A stretch of 64,000 nt of DNA from Tribonema minus (Eukaryota > Sar > Xanthophyceae > Tribonematales > Tribonemataceae), in contig JAFCMP010000555.1 in NCBI GenBank assembly GCA_017506865.1, forward strand, positions 248,001-312,000, read 5' to 3'. The notes beneath the pieces are model-generated. The model was not told the origin of the DNA. It did no database searches and was given only the letters and a program-made list of their open reading frames with translations. Position 1 is the first letter of the stretch; each line of letters opens with the position of its first letter. Shown piece after piece: positions 37,201 through 49,500 of the stretch. A program made the translations under genes and the position numbers.

Positions 37201-38937
37201 CTCGGCAGCAACCGGCATGAAGTTGATGTGCGCCATCACGCCCCCGAGTGTAGTTGTAGTAGCTATTGAGGCGGTGCAGCGAGCGTGCGCTGACGTTGTG
37301 GCTGATGTGCTCGCTAATGCGATGGCAGCGGCGAGAGCGCGGAGCGCTGAGGTACAGCAGATGAAGCTGAGCGCTGCTGCAGACAGCACCGCCCGCCACA
37401 GAGCTCTTGCGCACTTGCCGTGGTCAGCAGCGGTCACTTGTAGGTGCCAGCTTGCGAGTGGCACGGCGCCTTGCCGCTCTTGGTCGCCTCTGCAAAGTCG
37501 CGTTACCTGTTAAATCAGTGAGGCAAAGTGGGCGCGGTGTCACACAGCACAGGATGACAGCAGCACTCGGTCAGGCGCTAGCAGTGCGCTGAGGCCGTGA
37601 TCCATTGTACATGCGCGCAACTCCTTTGAACAAAGTGTTCCAGAGCCCTTTGACCTATTGTGTACATGCTGTCCGTTGTTGCACATAGCTTCGATAGAAG
37701 TACCTTGAAACGCTGCCGAGCACTCAGCAGATTCTATCACGAACATTGTGCCCACCATCGTTGCGTGCCGCTTTGCCATCATTTCACAACCTTGCGCCAG
37801 GGCAAAGGCGACGACGCGGATGGCGGCAGCGCTCCGTCAGCCGCAGACGCAGACACTGCCGCGACCCCGGGCGGCAAGCGCAAGCGCGCGCGCGGCCGCG
37901 GCCGCAAGGGCGCCTCCGACGAGCCAGCAGAGGACGGCGGCGACGCCGCTGCCGTGGCCGATGATGACGATGAAAGCGCTGCTGTCGCGCCACAGGAAGA
38001 AGCGAAGAAGAGCGTGAAGAAGCAGCGCAAAGAGCGCGTGGCGAAGACCGTTTCGGATCTGTACCTCGGAGACCTCGGGTTCGGCATCGCAGCCACAGGC
38101 GCGGGGGGCGGGGACGCGGCAGCGGAGAGTCACAAGAAGAAGTCGAAGAAGAAGAAGAATGGCGAGGCAGAGGCGACGAGCGCTGACGCGGATCTGTCAT
38201 TTATCATGGACGCCATCAGGGGGTCAGGCGGCGACAGCGAGCGCAAGGGGAAGGGCAAGAAGCGCGGGCGCGCGGACAGCGCAGGCTCCGCCGAAGCGCC
38301 GCCGGTAGCCGCGGATGCCGGCGGGAAGCTGAAGAAGAAGAAGCAGAAGCAGCAGGGGGGGGAGCAGGTGGGGGTGGCGGCGTCGACGGGCGCTGAGCCG
38401 GTGATGAACGGCGCGTCGAAGAAAGAGAAGAAGCGGAAGGTGCGGGCAGGCGGCGGCGGCGGCGACGCTTCCGCGGCGGCGGGTGATGGAGGTGCTGTGC
38501 TCAACGGCGCTTCCGAGCAGGGGGTGCCGCCACTGAAGGGCCGTAATGGCGTCGACTCCACTGCAGAACATGCAGTTGCTTCAAGTATTGATGCGGTGGC
38601 CAGCGGCAGCAATAAAAAGAAAGAGAAGCGCGCCAAAGCACCGCCTGCGGATGGCGGTGACGCGAACGATGGTTCGGCGGTCAAGAGGAAAAAACGGAAA
38701 AGCGGCGCCAGCAGTGAGCAAGCGAACGGCGAAGCCCCTGCTGATGACAAGCCTGAGACAACACCCGCAAAGGTCAAGAAGTCAAAAAAAGAGAAAAAGG
38801 CCTCTGCTGAGGAAGCTGGTGGCGATGCCAGCAACGGCGGTGGCGGGGCAAGCAGCAAAGGTGCTGGCCACAAAGCCGAGGCTGAGGAGGGGTCTGCTAA
38901 GAAGAAGAAGCGTGCAGCAGGTTTCCGTATATTCTAA
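28273..38937 (+). CDS. NOP9: Nucleolar protein 9, Pumilio-repeat ribosome-biogenesis factor
   Basis: Exons: 28273-28482, 28974-29077, 30038-30254, 31487-31645, 32247-32378, 32779-32869, 33359-33618, 34198-34722, 35432-35504, 36022-36259, 36848-36962, 37801-38937; all phases agree, giving 1086 residues. NOP9 binds 18S rRNA precursor in the nucleolus and acts in small-subunit assembly. Supporting segments in family order are ETITYLNQM, SNVLEELKHST, GSEVVETLARRASPLQLR, YSSHCLQTMLSLAG, SGSHTARALIQVLGGLPVM, EALDAVVQEISDLP, AGSHFLEAAL, DDVANFLVQAALQRVSD, RRLKGRMAALARSRAGSHLLLKLWHFAD, and DPAEWEAALERRGKHAALMDDILGDD. Exon 8 has a poly-Gly stretch. Exon 12 is a 378-residue Lys/Ala/Gly/Glu-rich tail with many KKKK clusters, making the protein longer than the usual ~600-700 residues. 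The intron after 29077 has a GC donor. An ATG at 28336 is the alternative start. Confidence 0.9.
29439..29465 (+). repeat. Interstitial TTAGGG telomeric repeats in NOP9 intron 2
   Basis: Four tandem TTAGGG units in the intron between exons 2 and 3. Just downstream (about 29505-29560) lies a decayed copy of exon 2 (gcggagcgctgctgcg, attacctgctgac). Confidence 0.85.
30335..30780 (+). repeat. Copies of the 3' end of NOP9 exon 3 in the following intron
   Basis: ggtgtcggaggcggcgggcg and cagggacgtgagcggcagcc with gcgctgataca recur near 30338-30430, 30568-30640 and 30690-30760, each followed by a gtgcgtca donor-like string matching the used donor at 30255. Each copy shows frame-breaking changes. 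Confidence 0.85.
31030..31440 (+). repeat. Copies of the 5' end of NOP9 exon 4 in the preceding intron
   Basis: The start of exon 4 (caggtgctcggcgggctgcc, then tgatggcgg and gcggcaag) recurs near 31030-31065, 31140-31205 (caggtgctagatgggctgcc) and 31358-31420 (caggtactcggcagcctgcc). Two keep the cag acceptor. Confidence 0.85.
31780..31992 (+). repeat. Two copies of the 3' end of NOP9 exon 4
   Basis: gcgggcgcgtcacgct-cagcagctggcgcaggcgcag followed by gtcagt recurs at about 31776-31818 and 31950-31992, each with an intact donor. Confidence 0.9.
32430..32570 (+). repeat. Two copies of the 3' end of NOP9 exon 5
   Basis: ttccgacctgccgcgcgaga then gcctccag followed by gtgca recurs at about 32435-32488 and 32518-32568 after the used donor at 32379. 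Both keep a GT. Confidence 0.9.
33672..34080 (+). repeat. Three copies of the 3' end of NOP9 exon 7
   Basis: Copies at about 33683-33770, 33825-33910 and 33996-34072 still encode RMGLTEEAALRE-like residues. The first two end in GACGTG|gtgag donors like the used one at 33619; the third is decayed. Each donor is followed by a gttgaagtt-type motif. An upstream copy of the exon's 5' end lies near 33180-33240. Confidence 0.9.
35640..36000 (+). repeat. Copies of the 5' junction of NOP9 exon 10
   Basis: gccgccgccg then cgcagacagagacgcc (about 35666-35695) and further cgccgccgctgc tracts with cagc-type junctions recur ahead of the used acceptor at 36021. Confidence 0.6.
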
Positions 38938-40524
38938 TGGAGGCAATGTTAGAAGACTGTGCTCATGGCGCTTTTGTTGCTCCTTGGCGCGCGCATTGAT
39001 TGATTTCATCACGCAGTGTTCAAGCTGGGCATGCTGGCTCACTCGATTTGCACTTGCAAGTACATTGTGTAGGCTTAAATTACTCTTATCACGAATTGGT
39101 GGGGGTCCTCCCCCCCCCTACCCCCCACCGGCGCGCACACACCACACACGCATGCCCGTGGCCTCAGTACAGGTTGCTACTGTCGTATAGTGTCCCACGA
39201 TATCGTTTGCTTCATGCCACCGGCTCGCGCGGTGTACGGCGGCTGAAAATGTTCTTTTGGTGTGGCTGAATGCTTTCTGCAAGATGCAATTGCTCGCGCG
39301 TTGCCACACACGCACATATGACTGGCGCACACCATGTCAGAATGTATCCTATTATAGCCAGTCAACATCAACAGCTGCGACGTGCATGCTCTCGCTGTGT
39401 GTTGCAGCTGCTGTACGCTTGTTGTCAAGGGCGCCTGTTGCAACAACCACAAGAAAGCACGAAGAAACGATGTCGACACAGCGCGCGTTGCACTCGTAAT
39501 GAGACGAACTGATGCTATGTATCGTGGACTGTCGACTGCTGTCCACGGCGCGCTGGCAAGCACCGTGGCGCAAGCAATAACAGGATTCGGCCACAGAAAA
39601 AAAGCGCAGAACTTCAAACGCCTGGCTGCTTTTGCTGCTTGCTCGCGCCATGAAGCTGCCGGAGAGCGTTGGCAGGCTGGGCTACTTACAATACGTTGCT
39701 CCTGTGCCTTACGCGGCCTCACTAAGTGTCACTCAGCTGGTATGCTGCCCTGCGGCTCGATTTTTCTACGCGCCAGCACACTGGAAGGGGAACCCTAGTT
39801 GTGTGGCCCTCCTACCAATTCATGTTTTTGTGTCGCACCTTATGAAACACGAGGAAACGAGAGGCACAAAAATTGGAATTGGTGGGAAAGCCCTACCTTC
39901 CCCCCCCTACTTATTAACACCACTGATTCCAGAGAATGCGAGTGCTATGCTGTTTGCACCGGCTGCTCAACTTATGATGCTGTAGTGTTGCCGAAGCGTG
40001 CATGGCAGTATTGGTGTTGGAATGTTTGCACTGGCTGCTCGGCTCACGATGTGTTGCTGAACCGTGCATGGCAAGCTTGGTCAGGGTGCAGCGTTGGAAT
40101 GCTCGTGTGAGCCCTTCCCGGCAGTTCGCTCGTCTTCCGAAAGCCACAGCGCTGAGACGACATAGTTTGTGTGGTCTACAACAAGCACAGTGTCAAAGTC
40201 ATGCAACCTTTTTGCCGAAGTGTGCATGGCAAGATTGGTCGGGATGCAGCGTTGGAATGCTCGTGTGAGCCCTTCCCGGCAGTTCGCTCGCCATCCGAAA
40301 GTCACATCGCTGAGACAGTTTGTTTACAACAACAAGTGTCGAACAAAAAACCCCCAAAAAATGGGAACCGGCGTGCCCCTCAGAAAAGCGATCAACAGTT
40401 TCACCCAAAAGTTGAAGTTTCGACGCATGTTGTGGTGCGCCGAAACAGACCACCGCCTGGACTGAATCGTGCCAATACAGGTACCACGAGCATCGTTACC
40501 GCACCTGACAGCTGGCGTCACCGC
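38938..40524 (+). other. Intergenic, with a 158-nt-period direct repeat
   Basis: No gene recognised. About 40060-40185 and 40218-40340 are direct copies displaced by 158 nt (cgttggaatgctcgtgtgag and cccttcccggcagttcgctc shared exactly). A weaker related unit lies at about 39980-40060. Confidence 0.75.
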
Positions 40525-43500
40525 ATGAGTGGTGACGGAGGAGGTAATCTGGCTGAGCTGACGAGGCAGACAGATCGTGGCATCGCTTCATTGTGGTCCG
40601 TGTTGACTCACCTAGCCCTGAGTGAATGGCTTTATGACATGTGTATAGTGCGCAGGGTGAGTCTGTGTAGATTACGATCGAAGCACATTGCACCTGTGCT
40701 GTAAAGGGAACCGCACATCAAGTTTCGATACGGCTTAGCGCAGCCGAGGTGGGGGTATGCTTTTCGCACAGCTGGCGAGCTGCGTAGGCCTGGAGCAGCT
40801 GCGCGCGGATTTTCCGGAGGCTGATGAGGCGGGGCTAGGGCTGAAGGAGTTTGTGGCCTGCCTGCGCAAGCACCTGGGGTGAGTACTGCTCCCAAGCAGA
40901 ACTAACATGCATGAATAATTGCTGGAAGCGCTGCGCAGTCACACTTATAACGGGCAGTGAGACCAGTCAAGAAATGTATGCAGAGAGTGTTGACCAATGA
41001 AGCTTCGTCAGAGTGGTGTAGGGCTGAATAACTACTTCATGCTAAGGTCGCTGCATCAGGAAACATTCAGGCTGCAACATCAAGTGCACAAAGTGAGATG
41101 CAGATAGGAGAAATCTTTTTCTAGACGCAAACTCAAAAGACATCGCCTGGTGCAACTCAACAGTCGCCACGTGTTTCATGCCGCGCTGCCAGAGAGCTGA
41201 CTGAGTCGCGCAGATGGTACATCATGTGCACGAGATGAGCGCAGCAGTACACCTGCTCAAATGGGCGGTGAATGCTTCAATGCGTTCAGGGGCAGCGTTG
41301 GGGCCTGGCAAGTGCGTGTCTGCTCTCTGGAGACTAAAAAGAAGTGCTGCCTGGGCATTTAAGGGCTGCTGTCGGTGGTGATGGGGAAAATTAACATGGG
41401 ACAATCCGACTGCGGCCTAGATTTTTAAGCACCCAGACTTGAACACCAGTTCGAACAACACCTTCACAGACTCCGTGGCAGTAACATCCCTGCACGCATC
41501 ACGACAACAGCGCACTGGAAGTGGCACATGTACATGCAGTGTCAAAGCTGTGTTGTTTCAGCCTGCTTCTCCAAGCATCAGGGTTGCGCACAGCTCTGAC
41601 CCATGCTCCCCAAAGCGAGTGACAGGCGCGAGAGAGCGCAGCACCAGAACGCCGACTTCAATAGGTTTGTGTACAGTGTGGCGCAGGTGATCATGTTGAA
41701 GTTGCTGTGAATTGCAACTTCAAGTCCGTAGGCTTTTCTTCGTTTCCTTGAGTGTCACTGTGTGAACTGCACACACCTGCGGGCTACTGCCGCAAGGGCT
41801 TCATGCGGTGACGCTCTCCGCCATGGGCCGCAGCTCAAGAGAGGTTGAGCTCACCTTCCTGCACATACATGGAGGCACCTGAACGGCATGTGAGCATGTC
41901 ACAACATGCGCAAGTGTTGAAGTTGATACAACTTCAACAAGGCGCCTGCGCTGTTCGCGCAAGCTCTCACCGCATCCGGCGTCATTCCCTGGTGCAGGCC
42001 GAGCGCGTTGGAGAATGAGACGTATCTCACAGGATGAGACGGACCACATTGATTCAGCCGCGGGGGGAGGGGGGGGTGGGGTTGAGCAATGATGCACAGC
42101 TAGCTACAGTAGTGATGATACAACTTCAATGGTGTGCCTTCGCTAGCTCTCACCGCGACCGGCGTCGCTGCTGCTTGTGCAGGCCGAGCGCGCAGGAGGA
42201 TGAGGCGGGGTTTTTGTCAGACGCGCGCGACGTCTTTCAGCAAAGAACTCGCTTTGACCGTAGCGCGTTTTGATCGGGGGAGGGAGAAGGGGGGGGGGGG
42301 GGGGGGGGGCAATGATGCGCTGAAGCGCGATGATATAACTTCAAAAGTGCGCCTTCGCTAGCTCTCACAGCAACCGGCGCCATTTCCTGGTGCAGGTCGT
42401 GCGCGCTGGAGGACGAAGCGGGGTTTCCGTCAGAGGCGCGCGACGTCTTTCAGCAGATGGCCCACATTGACTGCAGAGCATTTCAGCGGGGGGGGGGTAC
42501 TGAAATGTGGTGATGCAACTTCAACAGTGCGCCTGCGCTGTTCCCGCAACCTCACGCAACGAGCGGCATCGCTGCTGCTTGTGCAGGCCAAGCGCGCTGG
42601 AGGATGAGGCGGGGTTCCTGTCAGAGGCGCGCGACGTGATTCAGCAGATGAGACGGACCGCATTGACCCCAGCGCGTTTCAGCCGGTGTGGCGGGGGGGG
42701 GGGGGGGGGGAGGGGACAGCAATGCACTGAAATGTGGTGATACAATGCCAACAGTGTGCCTGCTAGCTCTCACGCGACGACCGCCGTCGCTGCTGCTTGT
42801 GCAGGCCGAGCGCGCAGGAGGATGAGGCTGGCTTCCTGTCGGAGGCGCGCGATGTGTTTCAGCAGATGGATGTGCGCGGCGACGGTTCCGTCAGCTGGGA
42901 GGACTTCAGTTCGGTGCGTTGAGCAATGAAGTTATTGAATAGACAGCGAAACGCTTGTATATGTACCTTGATGTACCACTACTTGATGTAGACGGCACTT
43001 GATCAACTCAGTAAGTCAAGCAAATGATGAACGTGCGCGGCGACGGCTCCGTCAGCTGGGAGGACTTCAGCTCGGTGCGTTGAGCGTTAATGGAACAGCG
43101 GGACGTTTGTATACCTCTGTGTGTCATTCATCACAGCATAACACTTGGCCCTTGAGGTTGCTCATTCATTCAAAGTACTTCTACTACGCTTACAGTTGAA
43201 GTGTTTGTTCATTCATTCAATGTACTGCTATGACACTTTAAGTACTCCAAAGTATTTGCAGCATTGCGCCGTCAGCTGTGAGTACGTAAGCACGGTGCGC
43301 TGCGCATCAGACCGTCCTCATGCTTTGAGGTATAGTTGCATTCATCTGCGAACCCCGCTCCGACCGGAGCAGAGTTGGAGCGGAGTTGGCGTCAACTCCA
43401 GATGTCAAGTCGTGATGATTCTCAATCTCTCTACATCAAGGTGTGTGCTACCTACTGGTTAGTGCCCCGCTGCAGCTACGCGCCTACTCTTGTTGGCCGG

Positions 43501-46500
43501 TGCCACCTCAACAAGTGATGCTCACCGCTGCTCACATTACATTATGCTGTATACGCATGTTCCCCAACGCAGCATTTGCCATTTGTTCTGGTGTTCCAGC
43601 ACTTCTGTGCTGCTGGATTTGGCGGTCGGCGGCGGCGCCTAGTGTGTTGTTGACCCGTGCTTTTTGACAAGTGATGCTTACCGCATCTCACTCAGAGTCT
43701 CCGTGCAGAGTACTTTACATGCTCTTGCATGGCCTGTCCGCCTAATTTGATTATTTGTTATCCCAGTACTCCTGCCGCTGGATTTTACGGACGGCGGCGG
43801 AGCCGCAACTATTCCTCCCCTTAATTTATAAGTGTATTACTCGAAATAATGTCTGACATTTTTTCAGTTAATTTCTCATCGTTGCGTCCCAGTACAACAA
43901 GTGATGCATGCCGCTGCTCAAAGTACACGTTTCAAGCTCTTGCATGGCCTGCCCCCCACTTTGGTTTTTTGTATTTCAGTACTTCCTGCTGCTCGATTTG
44001 GCTGACGGCGGCGGCGCTGCGATTCCGCGCGCCTCGCGCTACCTGCACTACGCCGCGCACCTGGGCTTCGGCGAGTACGCTGGGCGCGGCTTCGAGAGGT
44101 AAGTAGGTACACGTGTGAGCTTATTAATACAGTTACTTTATTTTTTATTATTGTTGCTATTTGCCATTCTGTCACGGCACACACCATGTGATAGTGCGAG
44201 TGGGTAGCGGCTCAAGATTGTAGCTACGGTAGAGGGTGCACCATCACTTATGTACAGTCGCCATTTTTTTTTTAACCTTCGCATGTAGATGAGTGAGAAG
44301 GCAAAGTCCAAAGACACTATCTTTTTCAAGTCTCAACATTTAAATTTATAAACGTTGTCAATATTATCCATGTAGTACTATCAAAATCAAATCTTTGACT
44401 ACTCTCAGTTTTTTGTGGTCTTCAATCTGCACCACGCCGCGCAGCACGACTTCGGCGAGTATTTACATATGCATGCCACGTCTGTCACCTGCCACTGCTT
44501 CATGTCGATTACACCGTGATACTGTGAGGAGAAAGCAGTTCAATATTGCACTCCGCTGCGCACCCCGGCATCGGGACTGCGGGACGCAATTTTTTTTCCG
44601 TGCGCGTACGCGTGCATCACCTCTGATACTTCTATTGGGCACCGTCTTGTGATGGCTTCATGCTGCTGGTGTCAGTTTGCGCACAACAGAGTGGGTGACG
44701 ACTGCGGGGTCAGGGTCAGGATGAGGATTCGGGGTACCCCACCCACACCCTAGTCCTAACCCTGAGTGTTGGGGAAGCGTGCGTGAGTACGCGAAGCGCA
44801 GATTGTTGAGGAAGAGTGGGGGGGAGGGGGGGGGGGGGGTGTCATGAGCTTCGTGACTGGGTTCTTGTTCACTTGCGTATGATTACCAAAAACTCCGGTT
44901 GTGCCCCCCTACCCACTTGCACTGCAGCCCTGTGCACAGCTTCACCTGGCTGCCGCAGCCCATCGGCAAGGTGGCGATCGTGGAGCAAGGGAATGAGGTA
45001 TGTAGGGTATGTAAATGCTAGAGAAGTAGATGCCATGCCTTGCCAGTACCTGAGCCTCACCTGCTTTCACCATTGCTGAACGCATACTTTGAGGGGCTCA
45101 TATTGCAAAATCATGGTAGCCGAGAACAGGAAAGGACTATTGCAACTGACAATGAGGTATGTATGGCATGTAGACACTGCGCTTTCCAGCACATTGGATG
45201 AGCACTGCCCCTTGCCGACCTTACTTCGTTTGAAGTGCTATGCCAGTCAACAGCAACTAGCTCTTACTGCCCTAAGTGTGCTGGAAAGTAGTGGTGCACG
45301 GGGGGTCGCACGGCCTTAGGGCTAGGGTTAGGGTGAAAATTATCTCAGGGTAAGGGTGAGAGTTACCTAGCCCTAACCCGACCTTAACCCTAATCGTAAC
45401 CCTAAAACTGAGCAGAGGCGTGCGCCGTATTCGACTGCGCGTTGCGCAACCGTACTTTATGCTGAACCTCTCTGCAGAAACTAGTGCAGCAGGCCCTGAG
45501 CGCTGTTGCTGCTGCTGTCGCCGCCGGTCAGACATGTGGCAACTGGTGACGCATTGCAGGTGGCACGGCCCACCCTCTGGTGGTGAGGTTTACCTCCACG
45601 TTCATCGTAAGCCTTACCCCAACCTTACCCTAGCCTTTTTTTGCAAGACACCAGAGCATGCCATTCGCGCCAATGTTATGTGCATTACCGAGCGCCGTGG
45701 CGAGTGGCAGGGTTTAGCGTTAGGGTTCGGTCTAGGGTTAGGGTTAGAGTTAGGGTTAGGCGTGGCGGCACACGGCTGTGCAGAGACGCGCTGCAAGCCC
45801 TGAGCGCTGCTGCTACTGATGCCGCTGCCGCTGCCACTGCCGCCGTAACCTTCAAGGGGAAGCCCTAAGCGCTGCTGCTACTGCTGCCGCCGCCTGCGCC
45901 TGCTGCCGCCCGTTGTCGCTGCATGCCGCTGCTGCCACGCTTCTGGTGTGCCGATGGCAGGTAGTGCACGTGGCTTCGCACGGCGGCGCGGAGGCGCGCG
46001 CGGTGCTGCACTGCAATATGAACCCTTCTAAACAGCACTGACATCAGACTGCTGATGATGCTACCGCACGCCGCCGCCGCTGCTCCCTGCCAACATATGC
46101 GGCAGGTGGTGCACGTGGCGTCGCACGGCGGCGCAGAGGCGTGCACGACACTGTAACATCGACCCTTCTACTTCCAAATACACAGTACTAGGTTTCTGCT
46201 GATGATACTGCTGCGCGTCGCCACTTCCGCCGCCGCCTGTCAGCGCATGCGGCAGGTGGTGCACGTGGCTTCGCACAGCGGTGCAATTTCTTCTAAGCTC
46301 AATCTCATGAAAGCGCCTAAGATAGACGCTGGCACAGCAAGCCCTGAACACTGCTGCTGCCACACTGCTGATGTGTCACGACAGGTGGTGCACGTGGCGT
46401 CGCACGGCGGCGCGGAGGCGCGCGCAGCGCTGTAATGTCATTTAAACTCTGTTAATAATACCCGATTGCTGCTGACGATGCTACTACGCGCACAGTACTA

Positions 46501-49500
46501 GATCGCTGCTGACGATGCTGCTGCGCGCCGCCGCCCCCGCCGCCGCTGCTGCTGCCGCCGCCGGTCGATATGGCAGGTGGTGCATGTGGCATCGCACGGC
46601 GGCGCGGAGGCGCGCGCGGCGCTGGAGGGCGCGCGTGCGGGCGCGCTGTACACGCGCACCGACGCGTGCCGCGAGGGCTTCGCGCTGCGCCACGACACGG
46701 CGTACCGGCCGCACCGCGTGCACGCAGTGACGTGCGTGGACGACAAGGTATTGTTCGGGCTGGTGGGTGATGCTCAGACAGTATCAGTGGTGCTCAGCAG
46801 GGAGTCGCGGCTTGTAGGCGTGGACGCCAAAGTGGTGATGGCCGCTGTGTGCTTCAGCTGCACCACGACACGGCGTACCGGCCGCACCGCGTGCGCGCGG
46901 TCACGTGCTTGGACGACAAGGTGATGATGACGGTGATGATGCTCAGCGAGGCAGTAGTGGTGGTGGTGATGCTCAACGAGGAGGTGATGTGCGTGGACGA
47001 CAAGGCGCTGACGATTATGATGCTCAGCAAGGAAGAGGACTGACTGCGTGCGAGGGACTTTTGCCGCGTCGGGTCTTGTGTGCGGCTGGTGCAACGCGCC
47101 GTGTGAAGTGCGCGCTGCGGCGCACTGATGCCTGCTGCTGCGTGCGCACGCCCCAGCTGTGCATAGGGGGCGGCACCACATGGTACCCTCACCGCTTGCC
47201 CTGACCCTAACTTAATCCCAACTCCTCACTACCCTTGACCCTAGCCCTTGCCCTGATCCCTGACCCCGACGCTGATGCTAATCCTGAGACTGTGCGCTGC
47301 GAAGCACCGGTGTGCTGCGCCCACAGGACTGCGTGCGCGCGTTGCAGCGCGTGCGATGCGCCAAACGAGCGGACAGCACGCAACCCTTTCCGATCGTCTG
47401 CAAGAGGTGCAGTGCGTGACGCACTGTAGACCCCAAATCATCAGGTCCTCGCCGCACCGGCTCTTGTGTGCTGCTGATGGCACTTGCCACACATGTACCC
47501 TTGACCTAACTTCAGTCCCTAACCTAACCGCAACACCAATCGCCAGCTCTAACCCTAATCGTAGCTCTAAGATTGAGCTCTGCAAAGCAGTGATGCGCAC
47601 GGTGCAGCGCGCGACCCTTTTCGGTTGTCTGCGAGAGGTGAAGCGCGAATCATCAGGTCCAGGGTGAGGACGGGGCACCGTTGCGGCACGGTCTGGCATG
47701 CGCAGAATGCCGCTCGAGCCCCCCCCCCCCCCCTCCCCTGTGCACCGCCAACATGCAATCCTGCGTCAACAATTTGAAGACTAGTTTTTTCAATTGTGTT
47801 CAAGTGGTGCATCGCGGACGCACATGCATGCTCACATGCCCCGCCTCCCCATTTTCAGTGGTGTTCAAGTGGTGCCTTACAGATGTGCATGCATGCTCAC
47901 TTGCCCCGCCCCCCATCGAGTTCGTCACCTCAGGACATCATTATGCAGCATCGGCGACGAGGCGCACTGTTGCCTGCCGCGTGCACACACTGCAGCGCCG
48001 CCCCTCCGCCCTCAAACCGACAGTGTGCAAGTTTTATCTTGTTACGACTGGAATACAGTGTGGTCTGGCAGTCCAATGGCATTACAGACGTACATAATCT
48101 ACAACTACGTTGTGTACGTGCCCCCTCTCACGTTAATGCCGTCTCAGGACATCATCCTGACCAGCAGCGACCAGTCGCACTGTTGCCTGCAGCACCCCCC
48201 CTCCGCCCTCAAGCCAACAGTAGTGTGCAACGTTCTTTTCAGTTTGGGCTAGGGTCAGGATGGAGCACTGGCGCTGACATTCCAGTGATGTTACAGACGT
48301 ACATACCTTCGATGTATGTTGTTAACGAGCCTTCCCCTCGCCTCTTTTTCAATTTGGGTCAGGCTTAGGGTCAGGATGGAGCACAGATGCGGTACGGTCT
48401 GGCATTCCAGTATTCTCAACCTCCTCCGCTGCCTTTGCTAGTGCGCAACACCGCATTTCCAACCGATGTACATCGTTACATGTGCCGCCCCTCGCGTGTG
48501 TGTTGTCTCAGGACATCATCCTAACCAGCAGCAGCATCAACGACGAGGCGCACTTCATCACGCACTGGGACGCGCCCACGGGGCAGGAGCGCCTCAGCAG
48601 CGACCAGTACTCGCCGGTGCTGGTGCAGCGTGAGGAGGTATGTATGTATGTTAGCATTGAAAAAGTATAGCCAACTGTTTAAATTATTGATGAAGAAACC
48701 AAACACTTGCCGGGGCAGGAGCGCCTCAGCAGCGACCAGTACTCGCCGGCGCTGGTGCAGCGCGATGAGGTATGTATGTATGCATTCGAATACTCTAAAT
48801 GACACTGTTAGGGCTAGGGTTTGAAGCGCCTCAGCAGCGACCAGTACTCGCCGGTGCTGGTGCAGCACAAGGAGGATGTATGTATGCTAGTATTTAAAAA
48901 GTCTATCCAATTATTAAAAAAATACATCAGTCAATTGACAGGGCAGGAGCGCCTCAGCAGCGACCAGTACTTGCCGTTGCTGGTGCAACACGAGGAGGAT
49001 GTATGTATGCTAGTATTCAAAAAGTCTAGCCAATTATAAAAAAAGACATCACACATTTGACGGGGCAGGAGCGCCTCAGCAGCGACCACTATTTTCCGGT
49101 GCTGGTACAGCGCGAGCAGGTATGTACGTATGCATTGAAGTACTTCAAATAATTCAATAGCAGCCTCAGGGTTAGGGTTAGGAGCGCCTCAGCAGCGAAT
49201 AGTACTCGCCGGTGCTGGTGCAACTTAAGTAGGGGGACATGCCATTTGGCAATGTCGTTCAGAAGTGATCGCTGGTACGCATTGAGGCAATCTCACAGCG
49301 TTTACAAGACACAATGTAGATCCACCGTCTGGGCTCGCACCCTAAGTCAGCAGTAATTTACGTAATGAAAAAAACTACTTTTACAAGTAGCAAATCAATC
49401 AAATAATTGCAAGTTGTGAACGACATGAATGGCAGAGAGCGCCCAGCGCGTGCTGCACTGGAGCGGCGCCATGTGCTTGCAAGCGCGATGGTTTGAAGTT

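Noticed and set aside
38130-38873. 247-aa minus-strand frame
   Set aside because: Antisense of the lysine-rich NOP9 last exon; Phe/Ser/Pro-rich artefact.
40757-40878. WD40 gene starting at the ATG at 40757
   Set aside because: Possible, but an upstream frame from 40525 ends at a good gtgagt donor in matching phase with an acceptor at 40771, giving a longer and more plausible start; kept as the alternative.
48700-49225. CRISPR-like array of evenly spaced repeats
   Set aside because: Units are degenerate copies of the neighbouring coding exon in a eukaryotic intron; spacers are related to each other and no cas genes are present.
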